Assembly (NCBI GenBank): GCA_022496805.1
Contig: CM040107.1
Coordinates: 6,902,501 to 6,966,500, forward strand
Direction: 5' to 3'
Length of the DNA stretch: 64,000 nt
Source of the DNA: Pohlia nutans
Taxonomy: Eukaryota > Streptophyta > Bryopsida > Bryales > Mniaceae
Numbering within the stretch: the stretch's first letter is position 1; every line of letters begins with the position of its first letter. Under the pieces are notes generated by a model that was given only the letters and a program-made list of their open reading frames with translations, ran no database searches and was not told where the DNA came from. Position numbers and translations under genes: made by a program. Positions 34,061 to 43,809 of the stretch are shown in pieces.

Positions 34061-34827
34061 CTACAAAACCGCTCCAACACTCAAGGGGCCCAGTGCATCA
34101 ATGGGGGGGTGATGGAGGTTTGGACAAGCCTTGCTCACTTTCGTTTTACGGTGCTTCTTCTCGCGCTTTCCTTTCTTCTTCTGGCGGCCAATGTCCTCCT
34201 CCTCAGTAGCACCAGAGCCCGGGTCTTCATCTTGGTCTTCGACTTGTGCTCCTTTACCCTTCCGCTTCTTTGGTACCACCTCCTAAACCTCAACCTCCTG
34301 AACCTTCACCTCCTGTTGCTTTCCCTTCTACTTCTTGCGGCCAATGTCCTCATCTTGTTTTGCACCAGAGCCCGGGTCCTTGTCTTGGTCTACAATTCGT
34401 GCTCTTTTACTTTTCCGCTGCCTTGGTACCACCTCTTGAACCTCCACCTCCTTTTGCTTTTCTTTTGTTCTTCTTGCGGCCGATGTCCTCCTCTTATTAA
34501 GCATCACAGCCCGGGCCTTCATCTTTGTCTTCCACTCGTGCTCTTTTACCCCTGGAGCAAAACCAAAAACTCTACAGCATCAAGTGGGTAAAGAAAATTG
34601 AGAAATCTCTGAAGCAGCAAATAAATATCAAATAGTTCATCATTAATCTGCGTCCCATATTCAATGATTAGTTTCATTGCCTCCCTATAGGTGGTCCAGT
34701 TCTCTTCCTCCATCATCCGGCGTTCTTCACCCCAACGTGGCGTATCCCTCCAGTAACACGAAATAACAAACACTACATCAGTATTATGCAACACACAAAT
34801 ACTATGTAGAATACAAAATTTGTACAA
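34061..34827 (-). other. Lys/Glu-rich repeated region, possibly upstream exons of the SUVR gene
   Basis: Three diverged copies of a unit of about 155 bases encode basic/acidic segments with DQDEDPGSGATEEEDIG and VVPKKRKGKGAQVEDQD. Upstream, at about 34740-34650, a block reads RRMMEEENWTTYREAMKLII, loosely like the end of the WIYLD domain at the N-terminus of SUVR proteins. Frames shift between units. Link to the SUVR gene is inference from position and strand. Confidence 0.35.
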
Positions 34828-34901
34828 TGTGTACTGAAATTGTACACTAATATAATACTATAACACTAGGTATGCTCTAATTTCAATACCTAACAACACA
34901 T

Positions 34902-36076
34902 TTAGAGATAAAATAAGAGTTTTACACTATAAACAATATTCAACAAGGCATAAAGACCAAATCCTAACTGTGGGATTGGCCGTTGTAATGCGAGGAGGAG
35001 TCTTAGTTGCTCCTCGAAAGGGACAACTGTTAGTGGCACCCGCGTGGCCACCGGTTCCTCTACTCCCTCCACTTGTTCATCACCCCCTTCATCACTCCTT
35101 CCACCTGCAGTGCTGTTCTCGAGCACGTTCACCCCTAGGCACGGTACTTCCTCCACTCCCACCTCCACTCCATCGCCCTTTCCAACTGCAGTGCTAATCT
35201 CCAGCGTGTCTTCCACTAAGGACACTTGTTCCTCCACTCCATCGCCTTTTCCAACTGCAGTGCTGATCTCCAGCCTGTCTTCCACCAAGGACACTCGTTC
35301 TTCCACTCCATCGCCCTTTCCAACTGCAGTGCTGATCTCCAGCATGTCTTCCACCAAGGACAGTGGTTCCTCCACTCCCTGCTCTACTCTTTCATCACCC
35401 TTCTCCGCTAGGGACATTGCTTCTTCCACCCTCCCCTCTACTCCTTCAGCACCCTCTCCACCGGCTGTGCCTAAATCCCGCACGTTTTCCGGCATGGCCA
35501 TTGTTATGTTGCCTCCCCCCACCTCTCCTTCATCACCCCCTCCGCTAGCACTGCTAATCTCAAGCACGTTTTCCGCCCGGGACACTTTTTATTCCATCCT
35601 CCCCTCTACTCCTTCAGCACCCTTTCCACCGCTGTGCCAAAATCCCGCACGTTTTTTGGCGTGGGTTATGTCGCCTCCCCCCTCCTCTCGTTCATCACCT
35701 CCTCCGCAAACACCGATGATCTCGAGCATGTTCTCCGCTGGGGACACTACTTCCTCCACCCTCCCCTCTACTCCTTCAGCACCCTCTCTACCGCCTGTGC
35801 ATAAATCCCGCACGTTTTCCGGCATGGCCATTGTTATGTCGCCCCCCCCCCCTCCTCTCCTTCATCACCCCCTCCGCTCGCACTATTGATGAGGAGCACG
35901 ACTTGGAGCATGTTCTCCCCTTGGGACAGTGTTTCCTCGACTCCCACCTCCACTCGTTCATTACCCTCACCACCTGCAATACAGAGTCTTCTCCCTCCAG
36001 TCCATCACCGAAACCACCGAAAGTGCTGATCCTGACAGCATCTGCCGCCATGGCCATTGGTTCCCCCAGCTCCTAA
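34902..36076 (-). other. Acidic repeat-encoding ORFs
   Basis: Minus frames encode Val/Glu/Gly-rich repeats: GVEERVSLVEDRLEISTAVG units at about 35150-35390, and larger units with AMPENVRDL and AENMLEI at 35440-35880. A run of about 13 C at 35838-35850 separates two frames. Regular repeats held in one frame over hundreds of bases suggest coding, possibly the distal exon of RING-like locus B or the N-terminus of the SUVR gene. No domain is recognisable. Confidence 0.35.
35150..35390. repeat. 69-bp tandem repeat, three to four units
   Basis: CCAACTGCAGTGCT recurs at 35182, 35251 and 35320, exactly 69 bases apart, keeping the minus reading frame (23 residues per unit). Confidence 0.9.
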
Positions 36077-36369
36077 GGTAGTACCCCATCGCCCCCTCCG
36101 CCCAACCTTCCTATCGTAGCAGGCACTAGGACTTCTATAGCACCTTCATCATTAAGTTGCAGCTCTATAGGCTCGTCACCTTCGCTTCTCCTGCTCTTAG
36201 TCCCATGTACTACACAAAGTTCAGCTTAATATTGTATGTTATGTTGGTGATTGATACAAATCCATATAAACAATCGACTCTAGAGTCGACACTAGTCAAT
36301 AAGAACGAAAAGAGTACAGCTTTGTACACACAAATACGAACTGTACACTTGTCAATAACAACGATACGA

Positions 36370-37010
36370 ACCATACCACCAGCATTATAAACTATACAAA
36401 CCCATGTACACACAATTAGCGTCATGTACAAATACAAAGACTCAGAAACTTTAGTTTACTCCTCATTAAATCGACAAATACAAAGTGTACAATACTTCGG
36501 ACCAATTCTGGAAAAAAAGATACAAACTTTACAAACAATACCACGAGCATTACAAACTACAGAAGTCCATTCTGTGCACATGAACTTCTGTAGTTTGTAA
36601 TGCTTGTGGTATTGTTTGTATAGATTGTATCTAAAACTTGTACAAATACAAAAACTCTGAAACCTTAGCTTAGTGTTTACCTCATCAACAAATACAAACT
36701 GTACGTTACTTGAGACTACATCTAGCATAGAATGAACTAACTATACGAACAATACCACCAGCATTACAAAGTACAGAATTTCATGTACACACTATGAACC
36801 TCATGTACAAATACAAACACTCTGAAACCTTAGTTTAGTCTTTACCTCATCAACAAATACAAACTCGACATTACTTGAGACCACTTCTAGCATAGAAGAT
36901 ACGAACTATACAAACAAGACCACTTGCATTGCAAAGTACAAAATTTCATATACACACTATGAACCTTATGTACAAATACACACACTCTGAAACCTTAGCT
37001 TAGTGTTTAC
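36370..37010. repeat. Tandem repeat of about 165 bp, three to four diverged units
   Basis: Units share ACCAGCATTACAAA, then CATGTACACACTATGAACC, then CTCTGAAACCTTAG and CTCATCAACAAATACAAAC. One unit is followed by an inverted copy that makes a hairpin. Confidence 0.75.
36531..36619. repeat. Inverted repeat with 36-bp arms
   Basis: Arm 36531-36566 (starting ACAAACAATACCACGAG) pairs with 36584-36619 (ending TGGTATTGTTTGTA) with about one mismatch and a 17-base loop. It sits inside the 165-bp tandem array. Confidence 0.85.
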
Positions 37011-37194
37011 GTCATCAATTGAGACCAATTTTGAAAACCATATAAATTGTACAAACATTACAACCAGCAAGTCAAATTAATCATTCTAACATTGCAATAG
37101 ATACATCCTTGGCACTATTGTACGTATGAATTGTTAAAGGTGTACGAATGATTAAATATGTGTATTTATTAGTTCACATATTGACAACATTACC

Positions 37195-38946
37195 TTCTTC
37201 TTCAATGGCCGTAAGACGTGCTCTAGCGGATTCTCTTCTATCTGTCAAGGACGCAGTAGCAGATGCACACTCTTTGAGCATATTCTTCCAGTCATCGCCT
37301 CCACCGCCACGACGTCCCCAACCTTGCATACCCCTCCATCCAAAACTCATGATCCATTGAATGGGCTGAACTTGAAGGCAATGAGGAACACAACACTCTC
37401 TGCCTTGAGTGAATACAGCCATAGTTCACCTTAGGTGGTACAAGTGCTTACAACTAGTACCAAGGAACTTTGAATGTAGAAATCCAATACCACAAAGAGA
37501 GCACTTGCTTATGTCAATAGAACTTTGGCTGTTGCATGCTTCCCATGTCGAGTACACGAGTGGCAAAGGTCTCATGTGCAAGCCGACAGTTGGATGGGCA
37601 TGGTTTGCATGCTCTGCTTTAATCGCCCCCACCTGCATCCGCTTCAAGGCCACAAACTCTCTCTTAACCGAGAGATCCTTGTCCATCGTAGCAAGAGATT
37701 TTTCCAACTGCTTCCCCCTGTTACGCTCGACCTTGATCAAATCAGCATATGCTTCAGCTTTTGCTTCGAGAGCCGAAACTTCCCTCGTGCCATCGGACAT
37801 TGCTTTTGCTAAATCCCTCTCGAATGTCTTGAGCCTCTTCTTCATTATGGTTACCAAGCCTACATTCTACTCAAAAGCCTTGACCACGGTCTCTCTGTTC
37901 TGAGCATCAACACGCTGTGCTTCTACCATTGCCTCAAGCTCCAAATTCTCTACCGCCAACAACCTTGCGAGGTACTCCGTCCTAGAACCTCCCTCATCTC
38001 CATCTGCAAACTTCCCACACATTGAGCTCTCCATCCCTTCGAATATTTTTGAGTGATACTCTCGAGGATCCACTTGAATCTTCCGCCATGCTCCTTGTTG
38101 TGCAGGAGTTCCTTCCTTTGCCATCTCGAGCTTGACCATGTTGTGTGCATGTGTCTTACGCTGTGTCGCATTAGTGGCTGCACCATAGGCGACCTAATTC
38201 ACCTTCTCCTTCTCCTCCTCCAAAACAATCCCCCTTGCCATCTTGTGAGGAAGAAAACGCATCACATCCTCCCGTTGGTAGACAACCGTCATGAGCTCAT
38301 GAACCCTCTTCTTAATCCTCTTTGATCTGCATGTCCTCCAAGGGTACCCGTTCCGCCCACCAGCACCCATTGGCTTGCCAAAAAGGGCCACACTTGTTAT
38401 CATCAAATGGCTTCCCCTTCCATTTAGTTAGCCTCATAGGATTAGCTCCCTCATCTTTGAAACCTTACTTCTTCGTAAAAAAGGCTTTAAGCAGCAAAGG
38501 TGGCGGATCAGAAAGCTTTGGGAGCTCCTCATCGAAATCTAATCCCTCGTCGCCATCTTCTCCCTCCTCCTCGTTGCCCCCCTTCCTCCTCGTTCCCGCC
38601 CCCCCCCCCCCCCCCCCTCTTCTCCTCCCTCCTCCAGCTCCTCGCTTCCGTCGTCTTTGTCATCATCGATGTTGTCCTCCTCGTCTTTGTTGTTTTCTTG
38701 TAAGTCCTCTAACTGCACCTCTTTGTCGTTGTTGTCACTGTCGTCGCTATCACTGTTGTCCTCCTCTTCGGTGTTTTCTTCTTCATTATCGGCTTTTTTC
38801 CTCTTATCGTTTTGCGAGTCTTCACTTGAATCGCTATTTGTCTCTTCTTTAGCTGCAATGGCTAGACGTGTAAGTCTTGAATTAGTCTTCTCCTTCCCAC
38901 GACGAGTTGCCACCTTTTTGGAGCCCTTTCCTTTAGTTCTTGCCAT
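37195..38946 (-). pseudogene. RING-like coiled-coil protein, paralog B (broken)
   Basis: The likely start ATG at 38946 gives MARTKGKGSKKVATRRGK, then a long Asp/Glu/Ser stretch. A run of 20 C (about 38591-38610) forces a frame change. The family blocks follow: PPPLLLKAFFTKK-TAA-GFKDEGANPMRL, then FLPHKMARGIVLEEEKEKVN-TAG-VAYGAATN, then a coiled coil (about 37850-37600) and the RING-like part KCSLCGIGFLHSKF with SCKHLYHLRC and a late CCVPHC. It ends at a GTAATG donor at about 37195, so more exons may follow. Compared with locus C the order is the same. The TAG at the conserved Trp is shared with locus A. Role unknown. Confidence 0.6.
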
Positions 38947-39059
38947 AATTTTGTGAAAATGACAAAGACACTTCTGGTTGATAGCGTGCAAACCCTCAAT
39001 AAATTGAGTTATAACAGAGTCACAACAAGAAGACGCTAGAACTAGCTTACTCCACCCTG

Positions 39060-40110
39060 AAATGGTAAGTTCAATACCGTGATCACAAACGTGTACAAAC
39101 TGTACAATTCAAAGTACTCCTTGTAGATAGAGTCTCACTTACGATCGTTGCCAACAAGTAATTCAAAGACATAATAAAACTTAAACACTGAATTGAACAA
39201 AAATACAGAGAGATGAGAATGAAAATGACACAGTCTAATCCTATTGTAAATCTTATACAAACCCTGTACAAAAACTACAATTGTAACAAGGTTAAACTAC
39301 ATTGTAGAGACAAGTAATCAAATCGAACCCTAATCTGCTCAAGAGAAGAGCACATTGTACCATAGGACGCTCTCACCCAAAAAAAAAACCGCTGCTTAAA
39401 CTATGATCCCCAACCTCAGAACAAAGATTTAGAGATAGAACAATGAGACGCTAAATCCAGCTTTTCTATGGTCCACAGCCTCAGAATTGAGATTTAGAGA
39501 CACAACAATAGGACGCTAGAACCGGTTAATCCCTATCTAAAACGGTAAGTTGAAGGCTGTGAGTACAAACCTGTTCGAACTGTACAATTCAAACTACTCC
39601 TTGTAGATATAGAGTCTCTCACTTATACAAACCTTGCACAAAAACTACAATTGTGACAGGGTTAAACTACATTGTAGAGACAAGTAATCGAATCAAACCC
39701 TAATTTGCTCAAAAGAAGAGCACATTGTGCCATAGCTGCTACATTATGCCATAGGACGCTTTCACCTGAAAAAACCGCTGCCTAAACTATGATCCCCAAC
39801 CTCAGGACAAAGATATAGAGACAGAACAATGAGACGCTAAATCCGGCTTCTCTATGGTCCCCAGCCTCAGAATTGGTAAGTTGAGTGCCGTAGTACAAAC
39901 CTGTACGAACTGTACAATTCAAAGTACTCCTTGTAGATATAGAATCCCTCACTTATACAAACCTTGCACAAAAATTATTACTGTAACTCCCAAAACTCAA
40001 TTGTATAGACAAGCAATTGAATTGAATCCTACTCTCTTCATGACAAGACAATAGTAACTTGCGCATTTCAGAACTCCAACAAACTAGCTGCGAACAAGTT
40101 ATAGAAAGAT
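39060..40110. repeat. Three diverged direct repeats of about 330-480 bp
   Basis: GAACTGTACAATTCAAA-type blocks followed by TACTCCTTGTAGATA occur near 39090, 39575 and 39907, each followed by CACTTA and, in two copies, GACAAGTAATC and AGAGCACATTGT. They lie upstream of locus B. Confidence 0.75.
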
Positions 40111-40854
40111 TAAGGGTAAAAAAATCACGGCATCGAACAACAACAGAGAGAGGAGATTGAAAATGAGACACTCTGAAACTAATGAAAATTGTCAATGAAC
40201 CTTGTAACTTCGCCAACAAAGGGATATAAACAAAATGCACCTGAATTATACCTGATAGCCGTTTGTTGCTAAGATTTGATGCCTGCTCGAACGGGAAACC
40301 CTAAACCCAAACCTTAGTTACGGAACTACTCCTTGGGGAGGTCACTTCCAAATATTACGTAACAACGTGCGAACAAAGATTGGGTCCCAAAAATTCTTTG
40401 AAGGTAATTTTTATAAATGATTTACATTAATATAGGATGCTCACAAATCATTACAAGAATTAAAATGAGAATATTCTTGAAATATTACTAAATATAGTAA
40501 GAATTGGTTTTAATTTTTAGGGTACTTTTAATTACCCTTTGTATACACGTGATACTCAAAAGATACAAAGAGTGACCTCCCCGAGAACTACTCCACTAAA
40601 ATGGCACACCAATACAACCTCTATGTACCAAACTAGCTGCACCTCCACCCTCGCCTCTATCTGTAACTCGAAGGTGAAGCTAGCAAAGGACAAGGATGCG
40701 ATCCCCACAAACACAATTGATAGCAACCTTAATGTACATCTGAAGCCAGCAACAAACCGAAACATGAGAAGAACTGAACGTGAACATTGTCGATGCAGAC
40801 GCAAAGCGCTCAACTGCGCGTGAATCAAAGGACACACCAGGAAGAAAGGTGAGA

Positions 40855-41065
40855 GACGACTACCCAGTATCACCCGTTTCTGTCTCAGCCATTGGTGACC
40901 ACCGGTCACCAACCATGTTCCAGATTTGATGTGTTGCGTCCTAAAACCGCCTTGGCAGGTTAAAGACAACTACCCACTATCACCGGTCACCTACTAGTTT
41001 TCACCGTTAGCCAACTCGTGATCACCAGTCACCAACTTTGGGAAATGTGATGTGTTGCGTCCTGG
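40855..41065. promoter_or_regulatory. GGTGACC palindromes in a tandem duplication
   Basis: Two diverged units of about 105 bases each begin ACTACCCAnTATCACC and end GATGTGTTGCGTCCT. Unit one holds GGTGACCACCGGTCACC (40893-40909), a near-perfect palindrome; unit two holds CACCGGTCACC and GATCACCAGTCACC. The motif matches the cluster upstream of locus A. The tract is about 2 kb upstream of locus B's start codon. Confidence 0.35.
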
Positions 41066-43116
41066 CCACTGCCTCAACCGGCTAGGCCAATGAATGTGGT
41101 TGGTAAAACTATCAGCCACATCTCCATGAAGGTAGTGGTAGTTAGTGGATTTTAATGAAGATAGTCACATTTAGAGCCTTGTAAAGTTTTGCAATTACTT
41201 CTTCCAAATATAGGTTTATTGTGTTGATATGAAGTTCTAGATTCAATAATTGAGACATATTTTCTTGATAAATTGTACTAATTTTATGCCATTGCTTGAT
41301 TAATAAAAACAAATATGTTGTAATCATCACGCGCCTGTCAATATTCTAACCTCTAATAAAATTATTGATTTCCAAATATTATTTTTACACATTGTGAAAC
41401 TTATAAATTCAATATGTCTAGAATATTGAAAAATACATGAAAAGTGAATTTTGAGTTTGATGAAATGAAAAAATTGACCATTTGGATTTGTTGATGTGTA
41501 ATCCCAATCATTCATAAAATTTTACCTATTTCGACATCTGCTAGAAGATGATTTAATCTTTTGAAATAATAATTTATTAACATTTACAGGTTTTAGGGCA
41601 TAGTTCATACCTTGTTGTATAGTTAACATTTGTTGCAAGTAGAAAGTTCCAAATTGAGACCCATATAGTATTTAAGACTAGGTGGACATAAATTTCAACT
41701 TCACTTTTGATATGAAACTCATATGAGCAGTAGAACCATTCCAAATATAATGAAATACAGACGTATAATAATGGCCGGAATCGCCAATCTGATCCTTTAA
41801 AGGTTAAAAAGTGGCCCAGGTAAGTAGTAAAATCCAAATACAAGAAATTGTTTCCTGTGGATCTTTATTTTAATTAAACCTATAACACAGTCCCTATCTG
41901 AATTAGCCATTTAAAAAAAGTTGTTGTTAATTCTATTTACAAATAAATTATATTATGTAATTTTCATAATCTTTGTATTTAGCAAGAGAGACAATTTGGT
42001 TCATCCTTTTTCATAATCATTTGATTAAAATTTTCAAAAAACATTATATTGTATCATAAGTATAGAAATGAATTCTAATAATGTAATTCTCTATTCTTAC
42101 CAAGTCGTAAACAATATAAAATGGAATAATTAATTATAGATATTATACATAATTAATTTAGATATTATAACATGTAGTTTGATGTTCTATACACTTCCAT
42201 GCAAAAGGATGACAGGAAAATTTCAGAACATTTTACCTAATTTGATGCTAGAAGTTGATTTAATCTTTGGAATACTAGTTTATTAAAAAGAGGCCTAGAT
42301 AATTATTAAAATCCAAATACAAGAAAACCTCTTCTATATGATATATATGTTAATTAAACATACAACACATTTTGTATGTAATCAGCAAATTCCAGCCATT
42401 TGTTGCTAATTTTATTTACAAAATATCCAATAATATATCCTACCTAGTCGTAATCTTTGTATTTAGCAGTCCTGAGCAATAATTTGATTCACCATTTTTT
42501 TATATCATTTGATTCAAAATTAAAAAAGCGTTCTATCGTACCATAAGTATAGAAATGAATTCCAATAACGTAATCCTCAATTCTAACCAACTCATAACTA
42601 ATGTAAAATGAAATAATGAATTTTTAAATAATAAGTTTAAAGTAATGTAATTGAGCTAGAACAATCTTTAAACACCTAACTACTTGAGCATCCAATTTTT
42701 GGACGATTTACAAGTATTATCGCCAAACGTCTTATCCATCATGATCTTTTTGGTAATAGCAATCATAGATCTTACAGTATGGATAGATTTTAGATCTTAC
42801 CATATGAGACAAACAACTAGCTTATAAATGAAGCAAACTTTTCAATCCCACAATAGACGTACATGATTTCCATCCAATTCCATTTGCAAATGAATGTGCT
42901 TGGTCATGCCAACTCTTCAAGTTAAATTCAGAACCTTTAGGGAATTTTAAGATTTTACATGGGGTCCCAACTACAACAAGAGTTGTAAAGACGTTTTACT
43001 GTGTAGTGTATTTAAAAAAAAAACTTGTTTGTTATGCTTTAACTTAATTTAGGCAACAACAATGAGTTCCATTGCATTTGAGCATGATTTTTATTAACTA
43101 ATTTTTTTGTCACTTG
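41066..43116. other. AT-rich intergenic region
   Basis: Two kilobases of AT-rich DNA with short ORFs only. Two diverged blocks (about 41520-42130 and 42220-42640) share runs such as AAATCCAAATACAAGAAA and ATAAGTATAGAAATGAATTC, so a duplication is likely. No gene seen. Confidence 0.5.
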
Positions 43117-43455
43117 GGTTATCCATAAAGTCATTTTTTCACACTAAATAGTTAAAAGGTGTGGAACACTTTGGTGGTGTATCATTATAACGTGTTTAAG
43201 TGGTGTGTAAGAGCTTGGTGGTCTTCAAAAGTTTTCAAAAGTTTTTTAGTACCAAGAAAGGAGCTAAAAAAGTTTTGAAAGTTTTGAAGACCACTAAGCT
43301 CTTACACACCTCTTACACACCTAATAATAATAAACCACCAAGATCTTCTACACTCTTTAACTATTTGGAGTGAGGAAATAAGAGTATAATAAAGCAAAAT
43401 TCTTTGTTAATACTTCAAATCCAAGGTGACTTTATGAATAACTCCATTGTATTGA
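43117..43455. mobile_element. Foldback (MITE-like) element
   Basis: The centre is an inverted repeat: GTGTAAGAGCTTGGTGGTCT (43209-43228) pairs with AGACCACTAAGCTCTTACAC near 43300. The arms extend outward: ACTAAATAGTTAAA...GTGGAACACTTTGGTGGT on the left against ACCACCAAGATCTTCTACAC...AACTATTTGGAGT on the right, and a further outer pair ATCCATAAAGTCA / TGACTTTATGAAT. Arms are imperfect and the right arm is longer. No coding potential. No target duplication could be fixed. Confidence 0.65.
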
Positions 43456-43809
43456 AACATTTGGTTAAAACATTTAAATTTTCTAGTACATTTTGTAGTT
43501 GATATGAAATTTCTTTACAATCACTTAAGAAAGCAGACATCCTTTTGAAATTTCTAACAAAATTTATGAAAATTCATGATTCGTAGGAGACATGTGGCTT
43601 CATCTACTAGTAATATAAAGTTGAATTCTTGTATTATTTTTAGTTACAATTATAAGTGTGGCAGATAAAGCTATACTATGTATTGCTACGGGATAGCACA
43701 GCCTATGCATTGCATGAATATATCACCAGAAATAGTTGACACGTCTCGCGTTTCTAGATGCTAACTTCTCCTAAACTAACAAAATATACCATGCGACAAT
43801 GTGGCACAC

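Noticed and set aside
35044..35889. 281-codon Ser/Thr/Pro-rich plus ORF
   Set aside because: Mirror image of the 69-bp and related repeats; the minus frame is equally open and better matches a charged repeat protein.
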